Shown one piece after another: positions 17,846 to 28,377 of a stretch of DNA of 64,000 bases; within the stretch, counting starts at the first letter, position 1; each line of letters starts with the position of its first letter. The notes beneath the pieces are model-generated. The model was not told the origin of the DNA, searched no databases, and saw nothing but the letters and a program-made list of their open reading frames with translations. The stretch is from Ornithinimicrobium sediminis. GTDB lineage: Bacteria > Actinomycetota > Actinomycetes > Actinomycetales > Dermatophilaceae. The translations under genes were made by a program, and so were the position numbers. Where the stretch lies: positions 26,643 to 90,642 of the forward strand of contig NZ_JAJSDQ010000009.1 in NCBI RefSeq assembly GCF_021272345.1, in the 5' to 3' direction.

Positions 17846-18624
17846 TGGAGCACGTCCCGGACCTCGTCGGGCAGGGGCAGGATGAGGACGACGGTGCCCG
17901 TGCCGTCCTCGGACGCCTCCTCGGGCTCGTAGGACAGCCAGACCGTGCCGAACTCCATGGCGAACACCAACTCCTCCGCGTCGGGGGCATCCAGGGCGAG
18001 CGTAACGAGGATGTTGTCCTCGGGCTCTGCCTGCTCGCCGTCATCCTCCCCCGGCCCCTGCACGGGTGGGGCCACGTAGCCGCCGGCCACGCGGATGACG
18101 AGTGCCTTGTTGAGCTCGAGCGTGGTCAGGTCGAAGGCGTCCTGCTCCTCCTGGTCCTCCGGCTCGAAGGACATGAAGACGCCCACCGTGTCGCCCGCGG
18201 CGATGTTGCCTCCCAGCGCTCGGGCCCGGTCGAGCGGGATCGTCACCTGATGAAGGTCCTCCGCCTCCTCCGGCAGGTCGAAGTCGTCCCGGGCGCGCAG
18301 CTCGGCCTCGGAGAGCAGCCGCCCCTCGCGCAGCTGCTCGCCCTCCGTCAGAGCATCAGCGACAACCAGCCCTTCGATGTCCTCCAGCTCCTCGAAGGCA
18401 CCCTCGACCACGTAGTCCTGCGGCACCTGCTGCACCTCGACCAGCTCGTCGAGGGCGTCCCCGGACGTGCCCTGGGCGATCGGTGCGGTGGCCACGAGGA
18501 CCGGAACGGTGTCGAGCCCCTCCAAGGCTCGTTCGTCAGCACGGTTGGCGTAGGCAAGGACGAGGATGACCCCCACCGCGGCGAGGATGATGGCAGCCGC
18601 GGCGGCGATGACGCGTTTCAGCAC
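17842..18624 (-). CDS. cpaB: CpaB/RcpC-like Flp pilus assembly protein
   Basis: A 260-residue protein with one N-terminal membrane anchor (about residues 5-25) and an extracytoplasmic SAF-like domain (PVLVATAPIAQGTSGDALDELVE) followed by an RcpC/CpaB core (VTIPLDRARALGGNIAAGDTVGVF). An acidic insert lies at 190-205. CpaB proteins are periplasmic or envelope parts of Tad machines; in Gram-positive bacteria there is no outer-membrane secretin for it to join. The start is GTG with an AAGGAA site. It overlaps the tadZ start. Confidence 0.88.
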   Translation of the reverse strand: MLKRVIAAAAAIILAAVGVILVLAYANRADERALEGLDTVPVLVATAPIAQGTSGDALDELVEVQQVPQDYVVEGAFEELEDIEGLVVADALTEGEQLREGRLLSEAELRARDDFDLPEEAEDLHQVTIPLDRARALGGNIAAGDTVGVFMSFEPEDQEEQDAFDLTTLELNKALVIRVAGGYVAPPVQGPGEDDGEQAEPEDNILVTLALDAPDAEELVFAMEFGTVWLSYEPEEASEDGTGTVVLILPLPDEVRDVLQ

Positions 18625-18691
18625 TAGGTTCCTTATAGGTGGGTCAGGAGAGCAGCACGCCCCCCGCTACGGACGAGGCAACAAGACGAGA

Positions 18692-19615
18692 TCAGCCGGT
18701 GAGCTGCACGACGGCGGCGCCGAGGTCAGGTGCCCCTCCTCCGTACTCGTAGGCGTCGTCCAGGGTGACGTACTCGACGAAGGTGCCGTTGAGGCACTGC
18801 TCGGGCGGACCGCACGGCGCGTCGTACTGGTACTTGTTCTCGAAGAAGTAGCCGTTCAGTGTCATGGCGACATAGCCGTAGACCGTATAGATGCCGTTCC
18901 CACCGGTGCCTTCGAACTCACCATAGATCGGCAGGAGCACCGTCTCGCCCACGAGGTCCAAGAAGAACTCGGCTGAACATGCCTTCTTGTCCACGGGCTT
19001 GCCTGGGTCGGAAGGGAAGTCGTAGCCCACGGAAGCCTCCGACTCACACTTGCCTCCGACTGTGTCCATCCAGGCGAACCCGCTGGGGATATCGAAGCCG
19101 TTAGTTCCCGTGCAGTCGCTGTCCGACTTCTTGGGCAACGTGATCGTCTGCGGGACGTCCAAGACGGGCTGGAACGAGGCGTCGAGCTCACATGCAGAAA
19201 TGGCCAGAGGAAGCATGGCGGGCCCGCTCGCCGGCGCCCCCCAAGCCGCTGTCGCACCTGCTACGACAAGGCTCTCGTCTCGACCGAGGACAGGCATGAA
19301 CCAGTGCGGCTGAAAGCCCGATGCCTCGACCGTGACGCTGTTGGACGACGGGAAGGAGACGTCCGCTCCTTCTATACCGTCGTTGCGCACGTTAGCGCCT
19401 GCGTAGCTGTCGGCGATGGATTGGGAGTCACCACAGCCGTCGACAGCACAGTCCTGCGCGACAGCCAGCGCAGCCGCGTCAGCCCCGTTCTGCAGCTCCT
19501 GCTTCTTGGCATACGTCGCGCTGAGGTCGACGCCGAAGCCGACGAAACCGAGGAGTGTAGTCAGAAGCAAAGCCGTGAGAACTGCCGTGGCTCCCCTTTC
19601 GCGACTAAGATCCAC
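18692..19615 (-). CDS. tadG: TadG-like secreted pseudopilin protein
   Basis: A 307-residue protein with a prepilin-like N-terminus (RERGATAVLTALLLTTLLGF), then the Tad domain block GVDLSATYAKKQELQNGADAAALA that defines TadG/Flp-associated proteins. The large extracellular part contains eight or more Cys, suggesting disulphides. The most plausible start is the GTG of VDLSRERG, because GGAGG lies five to six bases before it. An ATG five codons earlier is possible. The gene follows tadE by two bases. Its base composition looks visibly less GC-rich than the flanking division genes. Confidence 0.85.
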   Translation of the reverse strand: MDLSRERGATAVLTALLLTTLLGFVGFGVDLSATYAKKQELQNGADAAALAVAQDCAVDGCGDSQSIADSYAGANVRNDGIEGADVSFPSSNSVTVEASGFQPHWFMPVLGRDESLVVAGATAAWGAPASGPAMLPLAISACELDASFQPVLDVPQTITLPKKSDSDCTGTNGFDIPSGFAWMDTVGGKCESEASVGYDFPSDPGKPVDKKACSAEFFLDLVGETVLLPIYGEFEGTGGNGIYTVYGYVAMTLNGYFFENKYQYDAPCGPPEQCLNGTFVEYVTLDDAYEYGGGAPDLGAAVVQLTG

Positions 19616-19617
19616 TG

Positions 19618-19998
19618 TCACCCTCCACATCGCATCTCACCGACTCCCGTCATCGATACGGCTCCTCCACCGAAGAGACCCGTTAGTAGTCCCGCTTCAG
19701 CTGTCGCGATAACTGTGATGGATTCGCCCGGCTCGCAGTCCGGGGGGCTCGGGTTGTACGAGATAGTCGGGCCTGTCACATCCCCGAACGGCGTGAAGAG
19801 ATTGTTCACCGCGGCCTCGGCCCTGGTCGGGTCGTTGTGAATCGCCATTTCCCTCGCACCGTCTCGCGCCGCTGCAGCTAGCGATGCCTGCATGTAAAAT
19901 AGCCGGCTACCTTCAATGATGGCAAAGAACATCGAGATCAGAAGAAGAGCGATCAGCGCGAACTCGACCGCCGCTGCACCTCGCTCTCGACTCTCCAT
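19618..19998 (-). CDS. tadE: TadE-like minor pseudopilin
   Basis: A 126-residue TadE-family protein. The prepilin-like leader MESRERG is followed by AAAVEFALIALLLISMFFAI, with the Glu-Phe pair in place of the pilin Glu-Tyr, one membrane helix, and then a small exported domain with QASLAAAARDGAREMA. The ATG at MESRERG was preferred over one four codons upstream because AAGGTG stands five bases before it. A strong hairpin lies between flp and this gene. A DUF4320/TadE-type minor pilin role is inferred. Confidence 0.87.
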   Translation of the reverse strand: MESRERGAAAVEFALIALLLISMFFAIIEGSRLFYMQASLAAAARDGAREMAIHNDPTRAEAAVNNLFTPFGDVTGPTISYNPSPPDCEPGESITVIATAEAGLLTGLFGGGAVSMTGVGEMRCGG

Positions 19999-20035
19999 AG
20001 ACACCTTCATGCAGACTGGGTCTGTCGTTTGGCCA

Positions 20036-20069
20036 AGGTGGGGCGGAAGCCGTAACAACCGCCCCACCT
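20036..20069 (-). other. Perfect hairpin between flp and tadE (attenuator or mRNA-stabilising element)
   Basis: An 11-bp perfect inverted repeat (AGGTGGGGCGG at 20036-20046 and its complement at 20059-20069) has a 12-base loop and sits 16 bp after the flp stop, 38 bp before the tadE start. No U-run follows on the minus strand, so read-through or RNA 3'-end protection is more likely than full termination. Such elements allow far more pilin than assembly protein from one promoter. Confidence 0.75.
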
Positions 20070-20084
20070 CCAGCCGCAACGAAA

Positions 20085-20282
20085 TCAGGGAGTGGCGCCA
20101 GTGATTGCGCCCGTCACAGCGGTGAAGAGAGCGTTGAGCGAGCCACCTAGGGCGGTCACTGTGAGGATGATCGCCGCCGCGATGAGCGCGACGAGCAGGC
20201 CGTACTCGACGGCGGTCGCGCCCTTCTCCTTCTCGGAGAACTTCTCCTGGAGGGTGGCGAGGTAGAAGTAGATGGCAGCCAT
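20085..20282 (-). CDS. flp: Flp-type major prepilin of the Tad locus
   Basis: A 65-residue prepilin. The leader (1-20, with a charged FSEKEKG end) is followed by ATAVEYGLLVALIAAAIILT, carrying the Flp Glu-Tyr pair and the single hydrophobic helix that packs the pilus core. A textbook GAAGGAG ribosome-binding site lies seven bases before the ATG. It is the first gene of the Tad operon and the likely major subunit. Processing needs a TadV/CpaA-type prepilin peptidase, which is not encoded in this window. Confidence 0.93.
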   Translation of the reverse strand: MAAIYFYLATLQEKFSEKEKGATAVEYGLLVALIAAAIILTVTALGGSLNALFTAVTGAITGATP

Positions 20283-20438
20283 GATGGCTCCTTCGCAATG
20301 TCTGTGGGGACTGTCCCCCGAGTGTGTACTGGTGGCCAGCCCAAGGCCCCTTAACCCCCCGACAGGGCTTGAGCCGCACCAAGAGTGACACGTTGTCAAC
20401 AATCTTGGCAAGGCAAGGAGTGCGACAAGAAGGTCAAG

Positions 20439-20462
20439 AAACGGTAACGACCGCAACCGTTT
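20439..20462. promoter_or_regulatory. Inverted repeat upstream of flp
   Basis: AAACGGT (20439-20445) and its complement ACCGTTT (20456-20462) are separated by 10 bp in the 262-bp region between the ftsZ terminator and flp. A second smaller dyad, TGACA-CGT-TGTCA, lies at 20386-20398. Both are candidates for regulator binding at the pilus promoter. No clear -35/-10 pair was fixed. Confidence 0.4.
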
Positions 20463-20491
20463 ACCTGGGTACACGCTGGACAAGGCGCTGG

Positions 20492-20519
20492 CCTGCACCT
20501 TCGTCAGGGAAGGTGCAGG
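20492..20519 (-). terminator. Hairpin terminator after ftsZ
   Basis: An 11-bp perfect stem (CCTGCACCTTC and complement) with a six-base loop lies 26 bp past the ftsZ stop. It lacks a U-tract, as is common for actinobacterial terminators. It probably closes the dcw transcript and separates it from the Tad operon. Confidence 0.7.
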
Positions 20520-20544
20520 TCGGCGTCTGGGAGTGTGTCCGACG

Positions 20545-21795
20545 TCACTTCAGGAAGTCGGGCACATCCAGGTCCTCGGACTCCTCGTAGCTCACCGTGC
20601 GGGGCGGCTGCTGCACTGGTGCCTGCTCCGCAGTGGGGGGCTGCTCTGCGTGCTGCTGGGCCTGGCCCGGCACCTTTTCACGCTCCCGGGCCGGTGCCTG
20701 CGCCTGCTGCGGCGGACGCTGCGCGCCGTTGGTGTGCTGGCCCTGCGGCTGCTGCTGGTGCTGCGACTGCTGGCCGGCCTGCGGGTCGCGGTTGGTGCCG
20801 CCGGCCTGCACCTGGCCCAGGGCCCGGTCGTCCGAGCGCTGGGTGGGGCTGCCGCTGTCGAAGCCGGCGGCGATGACGGTGACCCGCACCTCGTCGCCGA
20901 GCGAGTCGTCGATGACCGCGCCGAAGATGATGTTGGCGTCGGGGTGCGCGGCCTCCTGCACCAGGCGGGCGGCCTCGTTGATCTCGAACAGGCCGAGGTC
21001 GGAGCCGCCCTGGATGGACAGGAGGACACCGTGCGCGCCGTCGATGCTGGCCTCCAGCAGCGGTGAGGAGATCGCCAGCTCGGCGGCCTGCACCGCGCGG
21101 TCCTCCCCGCGGGCCGAGCCGATGCCCATGAGCGCCGAGCCGGCGCCCTGCATGACCGACTTGACGTCGGCGAAGTCGAGGTTGATCAGGCCCGGGGTGG
21201 TGATGAGGTCGGTGATGCCCTGCACACCCGAGAGCAGCACCTGGTCGGCGCTGCGGAAGGCGTCGAGCATGCTGACGGCGCGGTCGCTGATCGACAGCAG
21301 CCGGTCGTTGGGGATGACGATGAGGGTGTCGACCTCCTCGCGCAGCTGCCCGATGCCGGACTCGGCCTGGTTGGCGCGGCGGCGGCCCTCGAAGGTGAAC
21401 GGGCGGGTGACGACACCGATGGTCAGGGCGCCGAGCGACTTGGCGATCTTGGCTACGACCGGCGCGCCGCCGGTGCCGGTGCCACCGCCCTCCCCCGCGG
21501 TGACGAAGACCATGTCGGCCCCGCGCAGGGCCTCCTCGATCTCCTCAGTGTGGTCCTCGGCGGCCTTGCGGCCGACCTCGGGGTCGGCCCCGGCGCCGAG
21601 ACCACGGGTGAGCTCGCGGCCCACGTCGAGCTTGACGTCGGCGTCGCTCATGAGCAGGGCCTGGGCGTCGGTGTTGATCGCGATGAACTCGACGCCCTTG
21701 AGCCCGACCTCGATCATCCGGTTGATCGCGTTGACACCACCACCCCCGATACCGACGACCTTGATGACGGCGAGGTAGTTCTGCGCTGCGGACAC
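20545..21795 (-). CDS. ftsZ: Cell division GTPase FtsZ
   Basis: The tubulin-like ring protein of the divisome; 416 residues. The start is the GTG of [10 protein letters not shown] with AGGAAGG eight bases upstream. The GTP-binding tubulin signature [10 protein letters not shown] is intact, as are [13 protein letters not shown], the T7 loop region and the polymer interface. A long Gln/Pro/Ala-rich disordered linker (about 330-400) leads to the conserved C-terminal peptide DLDVPDFLK, which binds SepF and FtsW. A 154-bp gap to ftsQ suggests its own promoter. Unlike the usual order, the gene after ftsZ is not pgeF but the Tad locus. Confidence 0.98.
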   Translation of the reverse strand: MSAAQNYLAVIKVVGIGGGGVNAINRMIEVGLKGVEFIAINTDAQALLMSDADVKLDVGRELTRGLGAGADPEVGRKAAEDHTEEIEEALRGADMVFVTAGEGGGTGTGGAPVVAKIAKSLGALTIGVVTRPFTFEGRRRANQAESGIGQLREEVDTLIVIPNDRLLSISDRAVSMLDAFRSADQVLLSGVQGITDLITTPGLINLDFADVKSVMQGAGSALMGIGSARGEDRAVQAAELAISSPLLEASIDGAHGVLLSIQGGSDLGLFEINEAARLVQEAAHPDANIIFGAVIDDSLGDEVRVTVIAAGFDSGSPTQRSDDRALGQVQAGGTNRDPQAGQQSQHQQQPQGQHTNGAQRPPQQAQAPAREREKVPGQAQQHAEQPPTAEQAPVQQPPRTVSYEESEDLDVPDFLK

Positions 21796-21949
21796 GGGTG
21801 CGCCTTCCTGGATGTCTACGTCTGTGCTGTGCCGGCCACGCGCCGCCCGGAAGGTTCCCCGCACGATCTGTCCATGACCTCGTGCTCGCATCGTATGTCG
21901 ATGTTGCCCTCAGGCCCGATGACTCTGAACCTGAAGTGAAGGTCGAGGC

Positions 21950-22816
21950 TTAGGGCAGGCTGGGCTCCAGGCCGGAGACCACCGGGGTGCCGGGCACGGC
22001 CACGTCGATCGTCAGCGCCGGCCCGTCCTCGCCGCCACCCTCGGCGTCGCCCTCTGCGTCGGCGTCCGCCTCGAGGGCGAGCGCGATCGGCTCCTGGGCC
22101 AGCAGGGCCTCCAGCACGCGCGCCTTGAGCTCGGCATCCTCCGGCCCGCCCCACAGCACAGTGACCGGGCCGACCGCGAAGCGCAGCTCGCCGTCGCCCA
22201 GCACCTGCAGGCCACGCACCTGCTCGGCGGTCTCCGGGGTCAGCGCGGCCTGCATGTCGAGCGTCCCGGCCAGTGACGCCGGCGACACGTCCCCGCGCGG
22301 GGCCCGCACCCGGGGCACGTCGTCGGGGCGGCGGGACACCGTGTCGTAGACGACGCCCTCGGCGTCGACGAGCTGCAGCGACCCGGCACCGGCCTGGTCG
22401 AGCACGAGCGCGGGCTCGCGCAGCCGCACCGTCAGGCTCACGGTCGAGGGCCAGTCTCGGCCCACGGTCGCCTCGGCGATGCGCAGGTCCTCCTCGACGC
22501 GGGCGGCGACGGCCTCGGTGTCGACCCGGGCCAGCTGCAGCCCGACCGGGATCGCGGCGCGGCTCACGGCGCCTTCGGCCAGCTGGCCTTCGGCGCCCTC
22601 GACCACGACGTCCTCCACGACGAACGCCGGCGACCACAGCAGCACGCCGACGACCGCGCCGACGAGCACCAGCACCGCCACCAGCCAGCCGACCAGCCGC
22701 AAGGGCCGGCGGCGGATGCGCCGAGCCCGCGCCGTGAAGCGGTCGTGCACCGGCACCGACACCGGCGCTGCCGGCGTGCTGCCCGTCCGCGGCCTGGACC
22801 GCACCCCCGTGCTCAT
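21950..22816 (-). CDS. ftsQ: Cell division protein FtsQ
   Basis: A 288-residue bitopic divisome protein. It has a basic cytoplasmic tail (1-40), one membrane helix (LVGWLVAVLVLVGAVVGVLL, about 41-60), then the POTRA domain (FVVEDVVVEGAEG) and the FtsQ beta domain. Near the C-terminus an acidic low-complexity loop (ADADAEGDAEGGGEDG) is inserted. Its ATG overlaps the murC stop by 4 bp. FtsQ forms a complex with FtsL and FtsB; no ftsB is next to it here. Confidence 0.93.
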   Translation of the reverse strand: MSTGVRSRPRTGSTPAAPVSVPVHDRFTARARRIRRRPLRLVGWLVAVLVLVGAVVGVLLWSPAFVVEDVVVEGAEGQLAEGAVSRAAIPVGLQLARVDTEAVAARVEEDLRIAEATVGRDWPSTVSLTVRLREPALVLDQAGAGSLQLVDAEGVVYDTVSRRPDDVPRVRAPRGDVSPASLAGTLDMQAALTPETAEQVRGLQVLGDGELRFAVGPVTVLWGGPEDAELKARVLEALLAQEPIALALEADADAEGDAEGGGEDGPALTIDVAVPGTPVVSGLEPSLP

Positions 22817-24432
22817 CGCGTCTCCTCCTCGGTATGCCGTGAGCGCAGGACGTCGAGCACCTGCGGCCCCAGCGTGGTCACGTCGCCGGCACCGACGGTC
22901 AGCAGCAGGTCGCCCGGGCGCAGCAGCGCTGCGAGCTCACCGGGGGCAGAGGCCAGGTCGGGCAGGTAGTGCACCTCGGGCGGGTCGGGCTGCCCGGCGA
23001 CCAGGTCGGCGACCAGGGCGCCGTCGACCCCGGGCAGCGGCTCCTCACGGGCACCGTAGACGTCGAGCATGACGACGACGTCGGCCGGGGCCAGCCCGGC
23101 GGCGAACTGCGCGGCGAAGGTCTGCGTGCGCGAGTAGAGGTGCGGCTGGAAGGCCACCACCAGCCGACGTGACGGCGCACCCGCCGCGCCGTCCCCGGCG
23201 CCCTGCCCGTCGGCGGCGCCCTCGCTCACCACCGAGCGGCCGGCCCGCACCACGGCGGCGACCTTGTCGGGGTTGTGCGCGTAGTCGTCGACGACCTCGA
23301 CCCCGGCGGCCTCGCCGACCGCCTCGAAGCGCCGGTGCGTGCCCGGGAAGGCCGCGAGCCCGTCGAGCACGGCGTCGAGCGGCCGGCCCAGGCCCCCGGT
23401 GGCGGCCAGCAGCGCGGCCGCGGCGTTGTGCACGTTGTGCGCGCCGGGCATCGGCACGGTGAGCCGGCGCCGTGTGCCGGCCGGCACGTCACCGACGGTG
23501 CGGGTCCAGGTCAGGTCGGCGCCCCAGGTGCGCCCGGAGCCGCCGACGTCGCTGAGCAGGAGGTCGGGCACGTGGTCGGGCCCCTGTTCGGATATCTGGC
23601 CGGTGCCCACCGCGGCGTCAGTGCCCGCCGCCGGGGCGGTGCCCCAGGTGAGCACACTGCGCCCCAGGCCCCGGCAGCGCTCGGCCAGCCGGCGCGACCC
23701 GGGGTCGTCGACGCTCGCGACGAGCACACCGTCAGCGCCGACGGTGTCGGCGAACTCCTCGAAGGCCGCGTGCACGCCCTCGAGGTCGCCGTAGAAGTCG
23801 AGGTGGTCGGCGGTGATGTTGGTGACGACCGCGACCTGCGGGCGGTAGGCCAGGAACGACCCGTCGCTCTCGTCGGCCTCGACCACGACCGGTCCGGTGC
23901 CGGGCGCGGCGTTGGTGCCCGGGCCGACCAGACCCGAGCCGAGCACGTAGGCCGGGTCGGCCCCGGCGGCCTGCAGCGCCACGGTGAGCATGGCGCTGGT
24001 GGTGGTCTTGCCGTTGGCGCCGGCGACGGCGGCGGTGGTGCGGCCGTGCAGCAGCGCGGCGATGCCCTGCGCGCGGTGCAGCACCCGCAGCCCGCGCTCC
24101 CGTGCCGCGGCCAGCTCGGGGTTGCTCTCCCGCACCGCCCCGGAGATGACGACCGTGTCGGCCCGGCCCAGGTGGGCGGCGTCGTGGCCGACGTGCACCC
24201 GGGCTCCCTCGGCCGCCAGCTGCCGCAGGGTGTCGCTGTCGCGCTGGTCGGAGCCGGAGACCGGGACCCCCTCGGCCAGGAACAGCCGGGCCACCCCGGA
24301 CACCCCCGAGCCGCCGATGGCGACGAAGTGCACGGCGCCGAGCTCCCGCGCGGGCGGCACCGGGGCGGTGAAGTCGAACCGGCCGGCCGGCACGGAGCTG
24401 CGATGTGCGGGGCTGCGGTGCGCCGGGCTCAC
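22813..24432 (-). CDS. murC: UDP-N-acetylmuramate--L-alanine ligase
   Basis: Adds the first amino acid (L-Ala) to UDP-MurNAc in the cytosolic branch of peptidoglycan synthesis. From the GTG overlapping murG the protein is 539 residues, longer than the usual 460-490 because of Gly/Ala-rich loops near 265-300 and 430-445. The Rossmann start is VHFVAIGGSGVSGVARLFL. The P-loop reads GANGKTTT (138-145) where most MurC have GTHGKTTT. VVDDYAHNPDKV and the C-terminal domain (FQPHLYSRTQTF) are typical. A 100-residue upstream extension is a shadow of murG. Confidence 0.95.
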   Translation of the reverse strand: MSPAHRSPAHRSSVPAGRFDFTAPVPPARELGAVHFVAIGGSGVSGVARLFLAEGVPVSGSDQRDSDTLRQLAAEGARVHVGHDAAHLGRADTVVISGAVRESNPELAAARERGLRVLHRAQGIAALLHGRTTAAVAGANGKTTTSAMLTVALQAAGADPAYVLGSGLVGPGTNAAPGTGPVVVEADESDGSFLAYRPQVAVVTNITADHLDFYGDLEGVHAAFEEFADTVGADGVLVASVDDPGSRRLAERCRGLGRSVLTWGTAPAAGTDAAVGTGQISEQGPDHVPDLLLSDVGGSGRTWGADLTWTRTVGDVPAGTRRRLTVPMPGAHNVHNAAAALLAATGGLGRPLDAVLDGLAAFPGTHRRFEAVGEAAGVEVVDDYAHNPDKVAAVVRAGRSVVSEGAADGQGAGDGAAGAPSRRLVVAFQPHLYSRTQTFAAQFAAGLAPADVVVMLDVYGAREEPLPGVDGALVADLVAGQPDPPEVHYLPDLASAPGELAALLRPGDLLLTVGAGDVTTLGPQVLDVLRSRHTEEETR

Positions 24433-25591
24433 GGTCGCCCCGCCGCCCGCCGGACCATCGCGACCAGGGTGTCGTCGGCGTCGCGCTGGCCCATGGCGGC
24501 AGCGGCCTGGCCCATCCGGGCGATGCGCTCGGTGTCGCGCACCAGCGGCAGCACGGCGTTGCGCACCCAGGCGGCGTCGACGTGCTGGTCCTCGACCACC
24601 AGCGCTCCCCCGGCCCCGACGACGTCGGCGGCGTTGAGCCGCTGCTCGCCGTTGCCGATGGGCAGCGGCACGAAGACCGCGGGCAGCCCGACGGCGCCCA
24701 GCTCGCACACCGTGCCGGCACCGGAGCGGCACACGGCCAGGTCGGCCACGGCATACGCCAGGTCCATCCGGTCGGTGTAGGGCCGGGCGACGTAGCGGGC
24801 CCGCCCCGGCGTGTCGGCGGGGACCTCGACGTCCTTGCCCGCGCCGGTGAGGTGAAGCACCTGCACGCCTGCCTCGACGAGGTCGGCGCCGGCCCCGGCG
24901 AACGCGGTGTTGATGCGCAGCGCCCCCAGCGAGCCGCCGAAGACGAGCAGCGTCGGGCGGCCCTCGTCCAGGCCGAAGTGCGCCAGGCCCTCCGGCCGGG
25001 CGGCCGCCCGGTCGAGGTCGGTGATCTCACGGCGCAGCGGCATGCCGACCCAGGTGGCGTGCGGCAGCTGGGTGGTGGCGAAGGTCGTGGCGACGTGCGG
25101 GGTGAAGCGCGCGCCGAGCCGGTTGGCCAGGCCAGGGCGGGCGTTCTGCTCGTGGATGACGATCGGTATGCCGTGACGCCGGGCGGCGAGGTAGGCGGGG
25201 GTGGCGACGTAGCCGCCGAAGCCGACGAGCACGTCGGCCTGCACCTGCCGCAGGGTGCGCGAGGCCGCGCTGACCGCAGCCCGCATCGACCCGGGGAAGC
25301 GCAGCGCCTGCCCGTTGGGCCGGCGCGGGAAGGGCGCCTTGGGCACGACCTCCAGGGGGTAGCCGCGCTCGGGCACCAGCCGGGCCTCCAGGCCCTCGGC
25401 GGTGCCGAGCACCACGACCCGGGTCTGCGGGTCGTGCCGGCGCAGGGCGTCGGCGGTGGCCAGCAGCGGGTTGACGTGCCCGGCGGACCCGCCCCCGGCG
25501 AGCACCACCGACAGCGGCGTGTCCCCGGTGCTCGTGTTCCCGGTGCCCCTGTCGCCGGTGCTGCCCGGCCCCGTGCCCGTCTCCTCGGTGC

Positions 25592-25595
<4 letters not shown>
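24429..25595 (-). CDS. murG: UDP-GlcNAc transferase MurG (lipid II synthase)
   Basis: Transfers GlcNAc onto lipid I to make lipid II at the inner membrane face. It has 388 residues; the first 27 are a Thr/Gly-rich tail, followed by the GT-B glycine loop GGGSAGHVNP, HEQNARPGLANRL, the second-domain GGSLGALRIN, and GAGTVCELGAVGLPAVFVPLP near the UDP site. Its ATG overlaps the ftsW stop. The longer frame upstream only shadows ftsW. Confidence 0.96.
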
Positions 25596-26856
<1,261 letters not shown>

Positions 26857-26860
<4 letters not shown>

Positions 26861-28377
26861 GGGCGCCCACCACCGGGGGCCCGCCGGCGCACGGCGTCGG
26901 CGAAGGCCGAGCCGCGGGCGCCGTAGCTGTCGAACATGTCCAGCGACGCCGCGGCGGGGGCGAGCAGCACGACGTGCCCCGGGGAGGCGAGGTCGAGCGC
27001 GTGCCGCACGACCTCGTCCATCACCCCGGCCAGGGTGCGCTCACGCTCGTCGTGGGTCATGGACCTAGTCTCGGGGGCGTCGACCTCCCGGACCGGCACC
27101 TGCGGTGCGTGTCGTGCGAGTGCGTCGGCGAAGACGCGCCGGTCGGCGCCCAGCAGCACCGCGCCGCGCAGCCGCGGGGCCGCGTCGCGCACCAGGGTCT
27201 CGATGTCGGCGCCCTTGAGCTGGCCGCCGGCCACCCACACGATGTCGGGGTAGGCCTGCAGCGAGGCGGCGGCCGCGTGCGGGTTGGTGGCCTTGGAGTC
27301 GTCGACGAAGCGCACCTCGCCGACCTGGTCGACCTCGGTGATGCGGTGGGCCGCGGGGCGGAAGGAGCGCAGGCCGTCGCGCACCGCGCCGGGGCGCACC
27401 CCCAGGGCCCGGGCCAGGGCCGCGGCGGCCAGGGCGTCGGCGACCAGGTGCGGGGCCGGGGCGCCGGAGCGGTCGAGGTCGGCCAGGGTCGCGAGCTCGG
27501 CGGCGGAGGTGCGCCGCTCCTCCACGAAGGCCCGGTCGGCCAGCACGTTCTCCACCAGGCCGAGCATCGACAGGCCGGGCACGCCGGTGGTGAAGCCGAC
27601 GGCGCGGCAGCCCTCCACGACGTCGGCCTCGGCGACCATGGCCTCGGTGCGCGCGTCCTGCACGTTGTAGACACAGGCCACCTGGGTGCGGTCGTAGATG
27701 CGCGCCTTGGCGGCGGCGTAGTCGTCGAACGAGCCGTGCCAGTCGAGGTGGTCGGGCGCGATGTTGAGCACGCACGAGGCCAGCGCGGAGATGCTGTGGC
27801 TGTAGTGCAGCTGGAAGCTGGACAGCTCGACGGCGATGACGTCGTAGGGCTCGGGGTGCAGCACGGCCTCGAGCACCGGGGTGCCGACGTTGCCGGCGGC
27901 GACCGCCCGCAGCCCGGCGGCCCGCAGGACCGCCTCCAGCATCTGCACCGTGGTCGTCTTGCCGTTGGTGCCGGTCACGGTCAGCCAGGGGGCGGCGCCC
28001 ACCCGCGCCCGCATCCGCCAGGCGAGCTCGACCTCGCCCCACACCGGTATGCCGTGGCGCGCGGCGGCGACCAGCACCGGGTGGTCGGGGCGCCAGCCCG
28101 GCGAGGTGACCACGAGGTCGCTGCCGGCGAGGTCGGCCGGCAGGTCGGCGACGTGCTCCGGGCCGCGGCGCACCTCGCCGCCGAGGATGTCGAGGATGGT
28201 GGCCCGCTCCTCCTGCTCGGGCGCGTCGGTGCCGGCGTCGAGCACCGTCACGTGCACGCCGCGCTCCAGCAGGGCGTCGGCCGCGGCGAACCCGCTGATG
28301 CCCAGCCCGGTGACCACGACCCTCAGGCCCGCCCAGTCCGCCTCGCGGTGGGTCAGGTCCGCCAGCCGTGCGGTCAC
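26857..28377 (-). CDS. murD: UDP-MurNAc-L-Ala--D-glutamate ligase
   Basis: Adds D-Glu to UDP-MurNAc-Ala. It has 506 residues from the GTG ([10 protein letters not shown]) that overlaps the mraY stop. The N-terminal Rossmann domain carries [19 protein letters not shown], the ATP P-loop is [12 protein letters not shown], and the middle block is [13 protein letters not shown]. The C-terminal domain contains [14 protein letters not shown] and ends with [18 protein letters not shown]. The enzyme is cytosolic and belongs to the eight-gene coupled chain. Confidence 0.96.

Noticed and set aside
20281..20340. GGGGAC-T-GTCCCC palindrome in the flp leader as a riboswitch-like element
   Set aside because: Only a 6-bp stem with a 1-base centre, and no larger conserved structure visible.
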